Shown here piece by piece: positions 32,779 through 41,274 of a stretch of DNA of 64,000 bases; the stretch's first letter is position 1, and each line of letters starts with the position of its first letter. The position numbers were made by a program, and so were the translations under genes. Source of the DNA: Oscillospiraceae bacterium (lineage in GTDB: Bacteria > Bacillota > Clostridia > Oscillospirales > Ruminococcaceae). Location of the stretch: contig JAFUNP010000030.1 in the NCBI GenBank assembly GCA_017473015.1, positions 1-64,000 on the forward strand, given 5' to 3'. The notes below the pieces were generated by a model that did no database searches, was not told the origin of the DNA, and was given only the letters and a program-made list of their open reading frames with translations.

Positions 32779-33771
32779 TTATTTTATATCAAGATACATT
32801 GCGGGGCGTACTCCGTAATGGTCATAAAATCGGTCATATCCATTGGACATGATGACACCGCCATGGAGCGCTATTCCGCCGTCAGCCTGTACATGACTGG
32901 CACCTGCCACATCGTCCAGGCTTGGGGTGCGCAGCCACCAGTGGGCATACACATCAAAATGCTGCCACAGGATTTTGCGCTTGCCAAAAAGGGTTACTCT
33001 GGCCTTTCTGTCCTCCTCGGTGCGGAAGTATTTATTTACTTCTGCCACACTGAGGAAAAAAAGTCTGCTTTCCGGCAGGGAGTCTGTTTTTTCAGTATAA
33101 AGAGTATCTTCATCTATGTACATATGTCTGATAACCGCCTGTTCCCGGGATGTGAAATATGCCGGGAGAAACTCTGTATTCAACCATTTGCACACAGCGC
33201 TGTCTTCCCAGCGCATTTTATAGAATGTATTGTTATAAGCCTGACAGTCAAAGGCGTATTTTGAGATAACCAGCAGACGGCCGTCTTTATTTTCCAGCAC
33301 CTGCCACGGTAATGGCAATTTACCCATCCATACAATATCTCCCGGCTTTGCGTCTGCCTGCGGTAACTTTTGCACTGCATTGTTCACAGATTTGCCCGGT
33401 GTGAATTTCGGGGCAATATCCAGATTCTTTGGGTGGCTGCGCAGGTCGTTTCCGGCATTCAGCAGATAGGAGAGAATATCCATTTTCCTGGCATCATGAG
33501 CATAATCCACCATTTTATTTATATTCGCCTTGCGGATTACTTTATATTTCACCAGCAGTGGAAACATTGTAATTCTGTTTGTATCTATAAATTCAGGTAC
33601 TGTTTTTGGTGCTTTTTTTGAAAGGTAGTCCTGATACATAACCCAGTCTTCATCTGACAGGTTATAAGGGTTTTCCAGACGGGAAACTGCCAACTGTGTT
33701 TTTTCTGCACAGTCCTCCATTCTGTTGAATTCCCTGAGTTCGTCATAATATCTGATAGGATTTTTTGCCAT
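32779..33771 (-). CDS. DUF6273-domain protein, paralogue 3 (first gene of operon)
   Basis: 330 residues with the same two-part layout: FPLLVKYKVIRKAN and DILSYLLNAGNDL, then linker KFTPGKSVNN, then DUF6273 with IVWMGKLPLPWQVLENKDGRL, WWLRTPS and YGVRPAMYLDIK. It has a longer Gly/Ala/His-rich insertion between WWLRTPS and the closing motif than the other two. AGAGGA precedes the ATG, and a good promoter lies 48-76 nt upstream, so this gene leads the operon through to the MoxR ATPase. Confidence 0.82.
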   Translation of the reverse strand: MAKNPIRYYDELREFNRMEDCAEKTQLAVSRLENPYNLSDEDWVMYQDYLSKKAPKTVPEFIDTNRITMFPLLVKYKVIRKANINKMVDYAHDARKMDILSYLLNAGNDLRSHPKNLDIAPKFTPGKSVNNAVQKLPQADAKPGDIVWMGKLPLPWQVLENKDGRLLVISKYAFDCQAYNNTFYKMRWEDSAVCKWLNTEFLPAYFTSREQAVIRHMYIDEDTLYTEKTDSLPESRLFFLSVAEVNKYFRTEEDRKARVTLFGKRKILWQHFDVYAHWWLRTPSLDDVAGASHVQADGGIALHGGVIMSNGYDRFYDHYGVRPAMYLDIK

Positions 33772-33818
33772 AATATTTCCTCTGATGATAATTATAAAAT
33801 GCAGTTATTCACTTTATA

Positions 33819-33847
33819 ATTTTAATATATTTGATATTTATAGTCAA
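33819..33847 (-). promoter_or_regulatory. Promoter of the DUF6273-VWA-MoxR operon
   Basis: TTGACT (33842-33847), 17-nt spacer, TAAAAT (33819-33824) on the minus strand. Confidence 0.7.
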
Positions 33848-33875
33848 CCGATAAAATGTACTCAATACAATAACA

Positions 33876-33894
33876 GCCCTGCGGTGTGCAGGGC
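33876..33894 (-). terminator. Hairpin after the FliB-like gene
   Basis: GCCCTGC / GCAGGGC stem with a 5-nt loop; the T-run on the minus strand is poor (TGTTATTG), so it may terminate weakly. Confidence 0.5.
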
Positions 33895-33901
33895 CGTAAA
33901 A

Positions 33902-34843
33902 TCATATTTTTTCAAAATATTCTGTAAGGGCAACAGTGTTTTCAGTGGAATATTCTATCTCTGCGGAAAACATTCTGGCGATTTCACACAATGCGGTCAT
34001 ATCCACACCGCCGTGGTCAATCCTGTGTGCCCGGCACAGGTATCTGATAAGATAAAAGCTGGCAGTCACCATCAGCATACGACCGGTAAAACAGCCGTCA
34101 TCCAGGCTTTCGGTGGTATGACGGAAAACCAGATAAATCAGCAGCTGTTCAAAGGCTGTGTCAAAATTCATATCAGAAATACCCAGTTTTTCTTCAGGAA
34201 TATTTTTCAGGTTTTGCAACAGGAATGTCCATTCTTCATCCAGCCTTTCCAGCGGCAGAAAAATATCCGCCAGCTGTGATGCAGTAAACATCGCCGGCTG
34301 TATGCCGCACAGGGAGAGGGCATCTGCAATTCGCTCATCAATTGGTTTCTCCCTGTTCTGCAGGGCAGCAAAAATATCATCACGCAGGTCAAGAAAATCC
34401 CATTCATCAGGCCACAGTTCTTCCTCATCATCTTCCAGGCAGACCAGCTGTGTTTTGTCTGGTTTTGTAAGTATCAGCTGTGCCACAGCTTCGCAGCTCA
34501 TACCCAGACCGATTTCTTCCCTGCCGGAGTAAAAATTGCGGAAACGGGGGTGGTCGTCACATATCTGACTGACTTTGTCAAAGCCCAGATTTATTATGAT
34601 TTCACACAGGTCATTTTCATTAAGAAAAGGACAGCGACCGTTCTCTTTCATGCAGAAATGAGCTGACTCCTCATCGCGGCAGATATTGGATGCCAGCTTT
34701 TCGCCCATTTTGCCGGTAACACCGTCATAAAAGGACAGGGTTTCATCATCTATATCAATTTCCCAGCCTATACAGCAGTTATGGCGGCATTCCCCTGCCA
34801 GACAGCGGAACCGGCTGTAATAATCAGGTACAACAATTCTCAT
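33902..34843 (-). CDS. FliB-like lysine N-methylase family protein
   Basis: 313 residues. The N-terminus YSRFRCLAGECRHNCCIGWEIDID and the later CPFLNENDLCEI and ICDDHPRF carry the cysteine pattern of the flagellin lysine-N-methylase (FliB) family, which resembles YkgJ-type iron-sulfur/zinc clusters. FliB methylates flagellin lysines. No flagellar gene is in the window, so the target may be another surface protein; the Tad pilus locus starts just upstream. AAGGAG precedes the ATG. Monocistronic. Confidence 0.85.
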   Translation of the reverse strand: MRIVVPDYYSRFRCLAGECRHNCCIGWEIDIDDETLSFYDGVTGKMGEKLASNICRDEESAHFCMKENGRCPFLNENDLCEIIINLGFDKVSQICDDHPRFRNFYSGREEIGLGMSCEAVAQLILTKPDKTQLVCLEDDEEELWPDEWDFLDLRDDIFAALQNREKPIDERIADALSLCGIQPAMFTASQLADIFLPLERLDEEWTFLLQNLKNIPEEKLGISDMNFDTAFEQLLIYLVFRHTTESLDDGCFTGRMLMVTASFYLIRYLCRAHRIDHGGVDMTALCEIARMFSAEIEYSTENTVALTEYFEKI

Positions 34844-34906
34844 AATTTTCTCCTTGTTATGACTATAGCTAAATTATAGTCCAAACCTTTGCTGTTGACA
34901 ACAAAA

Positions 34907-34928
34907 AAACCTCCCTTGCGGGAGGTTT
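34907..34928 (-). terminator. Terminator of the kinase 1-microprotein 1 unit
   Basis: Perfect 9-bp stem AAACCTCCC / GGGAGGTTT with a TTGC loop, followed on the minus strand by seven T. Confidence 0.9.
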
Positions 34929-34941
34929 CGTTGTATGGCAG

Positions 34942-35076
34942 TTACATAGACTGCATTATTTTTTCCAGTTCCTTTTTTCTTTTCTTTTCAAAGCGTTTCA
35001 GCATCACTGCAAGTGTAAGGAGAGAAACCACCACACCGGCAATTCCGCCGTAAAACATAATCATAGCTGTTGTCAT
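34942..35076 (-). CDS. 44-residue membrane microprotein 1
   Basis: Starts MTTAMIMFYGG; one membrane helix (about 5-26) is followed by a strongly charged tail (KRFEKKRKKELEKIM). GGAGG lies 7 nt before the ATG. It begins 12 nt after the stop codon of the TPR kinase and is closed by a terminator, so it is the second gene of that unit. The second kinase in the window has a microprotein of the same length, layout and spacing. Too short for automatic callers; function unknown. Confidence 0.75.
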   Translation of the reverse strand: MTTAMIMFYGGIAGVVVSLLTLAVMLKRFEKKRKKELEKIMQSM

Positions 35077-35088
35077 ATGTATACCTCC

Positions 35089-37185
35089 TTAAATCCAGTT
35101 ACCCAGTTTCAGGGCATCATAACTGTTCTGCAGCAGACGCATTTCGCTGTCAGTATCCGCCTGGATGCCGGATGCTGAGAACAGCTGCAGAGCTTTGGAA
35201 TAATAAGCTGCAAACTGTGTGTAATCGCGCTGCATAATATCTGTGGCTTCCTGCTGAGAAAGTTCCAGGAAAGCAAGACGCTTATAAACCACATAATTTT
35301 CACCGTATTTATCAATAGATGCGAGATATGTATTTCGTGCGGAGGCAAAATAACCGTTTCCAGTCTGAATATGGGCCAAATTCATATATACTTCAAGGGA
35401 AGCATAGCCGTTGTCCACCAGATACTGCAGTGTACTGATGGCTGAAAGAGCATACCGGCTGTCACCTGTGATGGCATTCATATCACAATAAGCCTGAGCC
35501 AGCTGCTCATAAAGAATAGTTGCATAGCCGCCGTCCACATCGGCCACAGCCTGTTCCAGCGCAGCGATATTTTTCTGCACAAGTGATGTACTGCCTGCAT
35601 AACCTTGCTGTGCTGTATAAGTCCGGCTCCACAGATGGTAGGCACGGGCTTTGATGTATTCGTCCTGTGTAATCCGGGTGCAGTTTCTGAAATAGTTGGC
35701 CGCATCAGTGAGATTGCCCTTGGCCGCTGACACTTCACCATAGATAAGATTGAGATAATCTTCTGACAGGCCAGAGGACGGTGCTTCTTTCACCGCTTGT
35801 TCTGCTTTGTCCAGATAGCCGGCTTTAATAAGTGCGATGATGTAGTTGCTGTAACACTCTGCATTGGTACCTGCATAGCTTAGGGAAGCCTCGTACAGTG
35901 TGATGGCATCATCATATTCTTCCAGCCGGAAGCTGCTGCTGCCGGCGATATAATAAAGATTTGCCAGTGTCACATCATCATACACAGAGGTGTCCTCCAG
36001 GGCATCCTTTACCACAAACATAACGGTATCTTCGTACCGACCGGAGTTGTACATTTCCAGGGCCTGATTGTAGAGTGCATCACCTTTGTCAGTCTGCATC
36101 ATTCTGTAACCTTTGAAAGCTGTGACTGCACTGAGTGCGGCGAAAGCCACCACAAACAGCAAAGTAATTGTCTGGCGCAGTATCATTGCTTTGTATCTTC
36201 TGTCGCGTTTTACACCGTCGCTGAAAGCTGTCAGCATATCGGTGGCAGACCGGAAACGGTCTTTTGGTGCAGGCGACATGGCTTTGTTTATGATATAAGC
36301 AAAAACATCAGAAATATCCGGCACCAGCTCTTCTACCGGTCGGTTGTTTTTACAGTCAGGAGCAGGGCGCACACCTGTGAGCATATGGTACAGTGTGGCG
36401 CCGATGGCGAAAATGTCGCTGCGGGCATCCACCATATTCACCGGGCGGAAATCGCTTTTCAGTCTGTTCTGAACAGCAGAGGTATTGTCCATTAAAGTTT
36501 CAACGCCGGCAGTAAGGTCAATTTCTGTATCACTGTATTCATCTATTTCAGTTTCAGTTGATTCAGTTACAGAACCGCTGTAAACACCAGCCCGGCGCAG
36601 TTTGCGTCTGTAGGCATCGTATTCAGCCTTTGCAGCCACCTGTTCCGGTGCGGCATAACCACGGGTCAGACCCACCACTGCATAGGAATCTTCAGAAGAA
36701 GAAATATTAAAATCGATAAGACAGATATCATCATCAGGGGTGATGATGATATTGTCCGGTTTGATGTCACGGTGAAGTATAGCCGGTTTGCGGCTGTGGA
36801 GGTATTCCACTGCTGTACACAGCTGTCGGGCATACTTCGCCACCTGTGAACGGGTAAATTTCACCCCGGAATCCAGCAGGTCCTGAACACTTTTGCCAGG
36901 GATAAAATCCATTACTGTGTAAACATCGCCGCTGTCGGTGGTGAAAAAGTCAAAAACCTGTGGCAGATATGGATGGTGGAGATTTTTCAGAATATCCACT
37001 TCCATACGGTTATCCAGAGTGCGTTTGGCTTTGTCCTTCATTTTTTTCAGCACCACATTTTTCTGCAGTGAGTTGTGATAGGCCAGAAAAACTGTGCCAC
37101 CGCCGCCAGAGCCGATTTCCCTGATGACGGTATAGGTTTTGCTGATACCTGACAGTGTGTCAGGTGTCTGTGATACCTGATTCAT
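35089..37185 (-). CDS. Membrane Ser/Thr protein kinase with extracellular TPR repeats (kinase 1)
   Basis: 698 residues from the ATG that follows GGAGG; an in-frame ATG 36 nt upstream has none. The kinase domain (about 15-300) has the loop GSGGGGTVF, the lysine in VVLKKM, the HRDIKPDN catalytic loop near residue 138, DFN in place of DFG, and an APEQ segment. After APEQ comes an acidic Thr-rich insert (about 204-227) with two TEID (TxxD) motifs. One membrane helix (about 335-355) leads to about 340 residues of TPR repeats outside. Catalytic residues are complete, so it should be active. It closes the Tad region. Confidence 0.92.
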   Translation of the reverse strand: MNQVSQTPDTLSGISKTYTVIREIGSGGGGTVFLAYHNSLQKNVVLKKMKDKAKRTLDNRMEVDILKNLHHPYLPQVFDFFTTDSGDVYTVMDFIPGKSVQDLLDSGVKFTRSQVAKYARQLCTAVEYLHSRKPAILHRDIKPDNIIITPDDDICLIDFNISSSEDSYAVVGLTRGYAAPEQVAAKAEYDAYRRKLRRAGVYSGSVTESTETEIDEYSDTEIDLTAGVETLMDNTSAVQNRLKSDFRPVNMVDARSDIFAIGATLYHMLTGVRPAPDCKNNRPVEELVPDISDVFAYIINKAMSPAPKDRFRSATDMLTAFSDGVKRDRRYKAMILRQTITLLFVVAFAALSAVTAFKGYRMMQTDKGDALYNQALEMYNSGRYEDTVMFVVKDALEDTSVYDDVTLANLYYIAGSSSFRLEEYDDAITLYEASLSYAGTNAECYSNYIIALIKAGYLDKAEQAVKEAPSSGLSEDYLNLIYGEVSAAKGNLTDAANYFRNCTRITQDEYIKARAYHLWSRTYTAQQGYAGSTSLVQKNIAALEQAVADVDGGYATILYEQLAQAYCDMNAITGDSRYALSAISTLQYLVDNGYASLEVYMNLAHIQTGNGYFASARNTYLASIDKYGENYVVYKRLAFLELSQQEATDIMQRDYTQFAAYYSKALQLFSASGIQADTDSEMRLLQNSYDALKLGNWI

Positions 37186-37209
37186 AGTATCCTCCGGTGT
37201 ATTAGTGAT

Positions 37210-37239
37210 TTGACTTTTCATAGCCTGTACAATTATAAT
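37210..37239 (+). promoter_or_regulatory. Promoter of the split peptidase N-domain gene
   Basis: TTGACT (37210-37215), 18-nt spacer, TATAAT (37234-37239). Transcription would begin near 37246, which rules out an in-frame ATG at 37238 as the start. Confidence 0.7.
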
Positions 37240-37267
37240 GAAAGCATCAATACAATGCGAGGCAGAT

Positions 37268-37744
37268 ATGACAAGCCAATATTTTTATAATATAATGCTG
37301 ATTATCAGCGTGCTGTTCGGTGCCATAATAGGGGCGTACACCACCACAGTGGACTACAGAGTAAGAAATGACCTGCCCATAGTGACAGCGGACTGTTACT
37401 GCCCGTCCTGCGGGCACAGACTGCCGCTGCACCACCAGTTTCCTGTAATCAGCTGGATTTTATTAAAGGGCAGGTGCGGATTCTGCAATGAAGCAATCCC
37501 GGCACGCTACCCTGTAATCGAAATGGGTTACACTGTGTTTTACACAGCGGCATTTTGTATGTTTTCTGCACAGCCGACCGTGTTCTGTCTGCTGTGGTTT
37601 GGCTTTTCCTGTACAGTGCTGTGTATACGAGGCCGCGGACACACAAAACCGCTGATAAAAGCCATTTTTCACATGACGATATATCACGGTGTGATAGCCG
37701 CCACGCTGATATATCTGTACGCCGCAAAAGCACCGGTGATATAA
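37268..37744 (+). CDS. Stand-alone N-terminal domain of prepilin peptidase
   Basis: 158 residues. It has a first membrane helix, then CPSCGHRL and, 20-odd residues on, CGFCNEAIPARYPVIEMG: the zinc-binding double-CxxC cytoplasmic domain found at the N-terminus of PilD/ComC-type bifunctional prepilin peptidases. Two further membrane helices follow and the protein ends; the aspartyl peptidase part is missing. That part is encoded alone 3.5 kb away. It is divergent from kinase 1 and convergent with the PP2C gene, which ends one base from it. GAGG precedes the chosen ATG. Confidence 0.85.
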   Translation: MTSQYFYNIMLIISVLFGAIIGAYTTTVDYRVRNDLPIVTADCYCPSCGHRLPLHHQFPVISWILLKGRCGFCNEAIPARYPVIEMGYTVFYTAAFCMFSAQPTVFCLLWFGFSCTVLCIRGRGHTKPLIKAIFHMTIYHGVIAATLIYLYAAKAPVI

Positions 37745-38497
37745 TCAGTCGGTGGCATAAAGCAAAGCGCAGGTCACATTATCTGTGGAACCACGGGCAA
37801 TGGAGTTTTCCACCAGCTGTACACACAACTTTTCCATTCTGCGGCTGTTGGACAGCTCTCTGCGATTGTCGTCATAATCACGGTATTCAGTGTACTCACA
37901 GAAGCCGTCAGAGCCCAGCATATAAATATCGTTTTTTACAATATCACCGCTGCCTTTATTCAGCCACAGGTTCTGCTCCTTGCCCACAAAGTTGGCCAGA
38001 TATTTTTTTACCACGCCGTCCTTCACCCTGACAGTTACTTCTTCAGGGGTGAGGCGGTAAAGGTTTTCACGGATACAGTAGATACTGCTGTCACCTACAT
38101 GGAAAATATAATAACTGCTATCCAACAGCATTATAAGGGACATAGTACAGCCTATGTCCTCTTTATTTTGCCTTTTTTCCCATACTATCTCGTTCAGCTC
38201 CAGTATGGTGGCCTCCAGGTCCTCCAGTATATCTTCGGTGCTCATAATGTTCACCATATCCAGCATACCGCTGTACCACAGGGCGATTCCGTCGGTGATA
38301 ATCTGTGAGGACACTTCACTGTCAGCCAGACTGCCTATACCGTCGCACACACAGGCGCAGGAGAAAAATCTGCGCTTTCTGTCAGAGCTTTGGCAGAAAA
38401 CTCTGTCCTGATTTTTTCTCCTGACCGGTCCCTGGTCGCTGTGGCAACCGGAGACAATTTTTGAAATCTGTGTTGTGTCTTTTTTTCTGATTAACAT
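37745..38497 (-). CDS. PP2C-family Ser/Thr phosphatase
   Basis: 250 residues with the PP2C metal motifs in order: HSDQGPVRRKNQDR near residue 20, CDGIGSLADSE near 50, GDSSIYCIRE near 135, LGSDGFCEY near 195 and the closing GSTDNVTCALLY. The Asp residues that bind two Mn/Mg ions are present. No membrane helix, so it acts in the cytoplasm, presumably on targets of the two kinases. It overlaps the FHA gene by 7 nt, implying translational coupling. Confidence 0.93.
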   Translation of the reverse strand: MLIRKKDTTQISKIVSGCHSDQGPVRRKNQDRVFCQSSDRKRRFFSCACVCDGIGSLADSEVSSQIITDGIALWYSGMLDMVNIMSTEDILEDLEATILELNEIVWEKRQNKEDIGCTMSLIMLLDSSYYIFHVGDSSIYCIRENLYRLTPEEVTVRVKDGVVKKYLANFVGKEQNLWLNKGSGDIVKNDIYMLGSDGFCEYTEYRDYDDNRRELSNSRRMEKLCVQLVENSIARGSTDNVTCALLYATD

Positions 38498-39927
38498 ACG
38501 CGGTAAGTAAGTCTGTATTTCCGTGAAATCATAATGGTGTCACCTTTATCCACAGGATATCTGTAGTTAGGCATAAGTTCTTCACCATTGAGGTATGTAT
38601 GGTTTTTAGAGTTAAGGTCGATTACATATACCTGGCCATTTTTATCCTGTTCAAAACGCATGTGCGTTCTGCCGATAAAGGTAAGGGAAATATCAAAGCT
38701 GTAGTCGCTTACCTTCTGGCCTGTTTTGTCATATCTGCCCACTGTTTTAGGACCTGTGGACAAGTCAAGGGTAACAGTCTCCGGAGCTTTTGGCATATCC
38801 TTGCTTTCCAGACGCATTGTAAAGCCTGCTGGTGCTACTTCACAATCATCGTCCGGCAGGTCTGTCAGAACTCCGTAATCTTCTTCCACCGGTGCCTGTA
38901 CAGGTGCCCGTTTAGGTTCTTTTCGTCCGAAAGGCAGTTTTGATTCTGCTTTCTTCACTTCTTTTACAGGTGCTTCATCAAAAATGTTTTCTTCCTGTTT
39001 TTTCTTTTTGACGCCAAGCAGACCACCGAAAAGGCCGCCGCCTTCTTTTTCTTTTTTCTGTTTTGGCTCTTTTACCGGTTTTTCCTTTTTGGCCTTCTTT
39101 TCTTTTTCTTTCTTGACTTTTTTATCCTTTTTGGACTTGCCGCCATCATCACCGAACAGCCGGCCCAGTTCACCTATATCTTCGTCATCGCCAAAGCCCA
39201 GGTCTATGCCAGGCAGTGATGAGCCGCCGCCCTTTTCTTCTTTGACAGGTGCTTTCACCTTTTCAACCACTTTTTCTACTTTTTCTTCAACTACAGGCGC
39301 TACTTCTTTTACTTTTTTCACTACATCTGCAAAAGGTTCAGATGTTCTGTCAGCCGCAGGCTGGACAGCCTTGAAGCCTTCTTTTGCCATGGCTGCCTGT
39401 GTTGCTTTCAGTTCATCCAGCAGTGTGAAAACTGTAGCACCTTTTTTGTGCACAGTTTTTACCAGGAAATTTGCATAGGCAGGTTCATCGCTGATTTCCA
39501 TACTGAGGAACAAGTCCATAAAGAAATCCATAATGTCTCTGTCATCATTTTTGCCCCGGCCGGCAGGATTGTAGATATATTTTACAGAATAGTCATCTGT
39601 ATTCAGCATAATATAGTTTTTGTCCAGCAGGAAATGGTGGTAATCCATAAACCAGTCCACACAGTCTGCAAACGGAGAAACCATATTTACCAGCAGCTGA
39701 ACAGCCTCGGCTTTTCTGAAATTCAGCGGTGTGTACTCCATGCGTGTACCTCCGCTCATTTCATACCTGAACTCTGTGGTGTTGTTCATGCTCATAACCT
39801 TCATAGGCATAAGGAAAGGAGGAAGGTCAACTCTCATAACATTAAGGACTATTTCGTCCACTGTATCATTTGCTGCAAGAGGAACAACTGCATACATTTT
39901 ATTGGCAACTTGTATTTCGTTTAACAT
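38491..39927 (-). CDS. FHA-domain protein (DUF6382 N-terminus)
   Basis: 478 residues from the ATG with GAGGTG upstream. The first 190 residues match the N-terminal domain often found with FHA in clostridial Tad loci. A low-complexity Lys/Glu/Pro linker (about 200-370) follows, then an FHA domain (about 385-478) with GRYD, the SLTFIGRTHMRF phosphothreonine pocket, LNSKNHTYLNGE and KGDTIMISRKYRL. FHA domains bind pThr peptides, preferring pThr-x-x-Asp. It lies between the phosphatase and the pilus genes and is the likely reader of the kinases. Confidence 0.9.
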   Translation of the reverse strand: MLNEIQVANKMYAVVPLAANDTVDEIVLNVMRVDLPPFLMPMKVMSMNNTTEFRYEMSGGTRMEYTPLNFRKAEAVQLLVNMVSPFADCVDWFMDYHHFLLDKNYIMLNTDDYSVKYIYNPAGRGKNDDRDIMDFFMDLFLSMEISDEPAYANFLVKTVHKKGATVFTLLDELKATQAAMAKEGFKAVQPAADRTSEPFADVVKKVKEVAPVVEEKVEKVVEKVKAPVKEEKGGGSSLPGIDLGFGDDEDIGELGRLFGDDGGKSKKDKKVKKEKEKKAKKEKPVKEPKQKKEKEGGGLFGGLLGVKKKKQEENIFDEAPVKEVKKAESKLPFGRKEPKRAPVQAPVEEDYGVLTDLPDDDCEVAPAGFTMRLESKDMPKAPETVTLDLSTGPKTVGRYDKTGQKVSDYSFDISLTFIGRTHMRFEQDKNGQVYVIDLNSKNHTYLNGEELMPNYRYPVDKGDTIMISRKYRLTYRVC

Positions 39928-39942
39928 TCTGCACACCTCGCA

Positions 39943-41265
39943 TTATTCGTAAAATTTCAGAGTAATAATTTTGTAAATACCGCCGTCGTTTACCAGCGCA
40001 CTACCGTCGCGGAACGGATTGGCCTGGTCATAGTCTGCCCGTATAACCACATCGCCGTAAAGGTTGATGTAGCTCCAACCAGCACCTGTCTTTACAGCAG
40101 CAAGACCGCAGGAGAAGGATTTTGCATCGCTGAATTTATAATCAATAACCAGCTCGCCATCCTCGTTGACAAAGCCCCATTTGCCGGCACTGTTGGCTAC
40201 AGCGATAAGGCTGTCTTCTTCCTCGATTGCTTTGGCATCTGCAAAGCGAACTTCATCTTTGGATGCTTCTTTACCGTTGGCACGGATTACAAAGTAACCG
40301 TTTTCATCCTTTACTACGGCGCGTTTGGCTACATATGCCTGACCCAGGCTGTTTACAGGAACATCCAGATAAGTGTTGTCACCTTTTTCTTTTCCCTCTT
40401 CGTCCATTATCTTCCAGACGCCTGACTCTTTTACAAAATGTCTATCGTCTTCGCCCAGAATAATATCGTCATAGATATGTTCTGTAACAGGTACAAATTC
40501 TTTGGTATACAGCGCATATTTGCCGCCTTTCACCGCCGCAATTGTTTCTTCGCACAGGTCTGCCACTTTATTCAGAGCTGATTTGTCTCTGCCGTACAGG
40601 TCGCCGGAAGAATTTATCAGACGATATTCGCCGTCCTGTTTAACCACTGAATAATCACCTGAAAAAGCCAGGGCTTCGTCAAAAGTGAAATCTGTCAGCA
40701 GTTTGCCGCGATAGTCAGCATAACCCCATTTGGTGCCGTCTGTCACAGGAAAAGCCAAAGAGGATTCCGCCTGTACAACCTGCTGATAGGCGGCTTCGCG
40801 TTCGCTGCGTTCGTAGCGGATGGATTCATATTTTTTGATTACAGTTTCATCTTCAGTGCTTTCTACTCCGTTTTTCAGCACAGCAATTGCACCGCGGACA
40901 CTGCCGTTATTCAGATGAATATCAGCCAAAGCAATGTATTCTTCAACAGTGGTTGTTCCGTCAGAAATTCTGTCCTCAACCAGGTCCATATATTCTTCTG
41001 TTTTACCTGCGTCTTTGTATACCTGCAGCAGTTCTATTTCTATTTCCGGATTCTGGTCAGTGCTGTAATCGTCCAGTGCCTGTTCATAAAGCTCTGCAGC
41101 AGGCATATAGAGTTTTTCTGACACCAGCCGCTGTGCTTCTTCAACCAGCCGGCGCTGTTCTTTTTTACCATTGCCGTTCACCATAGTGAGCAGGGCTATA
41201 GCCCAGCCTGCCACTACAAACAGTATGGCAATCAACTGTAATGTGGATAATCTTTTCTTTACCAT
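39943..41265 (-). CDS. WG-repeat and TPR-like membrane protein
   Basis: 440 residues. One N-terminal membrane helix (about 10-28), a helical TPR-like region (about 35-160), and a C-terminal series of WG repeats (KWGYADYRGKLLTDF, KWGFVNEDGELVIDY, GWSYINLYGDVVIRA) that should form a beta structure outside the cell. WG repeats are common in surface proteins of clostridia. It lies inside the Tad operon, between the FHA gene and the prepilin peptidase, so a structural role at the pilus base is plausible. GGAG precedes the ATG. Confidence 0.85.
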   Translation of the reverse strand: MVKKRLSTLQLIAILFVVAGWAIALLTMVNGNGKKEQRRLVEEAQRLVSEKLYMPAAELYEQALDDYSTDQNPEIEIELLQVYKDAGKTEEYMDLVEDRISDGTTTVEEYIALADIHLNNGSVRGAIAVLKNGVESTEDETVIKKYESIRYERSEREAAYQQVVQAESSLAFPVTDGTKWGYADYRGKLLTDFTFDEALAFSGDYSVVKQDGEYRLINSSGDLYGRDKSALNKVADLCEETIAAVKGGKYALYTKEFVPVTEHIYDDIILGEDDRHFVKESGVWKIMDEEGKEKGDNTYLDVPVNSLGQAYVAKRAVVKDENGYFVIRANGKEASKDEVRFADAKAIEEEDSLIAVANSAGKWGFVNEDGELVIDYKFSDAKSFSCGLAAVKTGAGWSYINLYGDVVIRADYDQANPFRDGSALVNDGGIYKIITLKFYE

Positions 41266-41274
41266 ATTTTTCTC

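Noticed and set aside
27672..33771. Phage-defence MoxR-VWA system of a known type
   Set aside because: The pair lacks the protease, nuclease or other effector of described defence systems, and no defence genes surround it; kept as an open chaperone-client idea instead.
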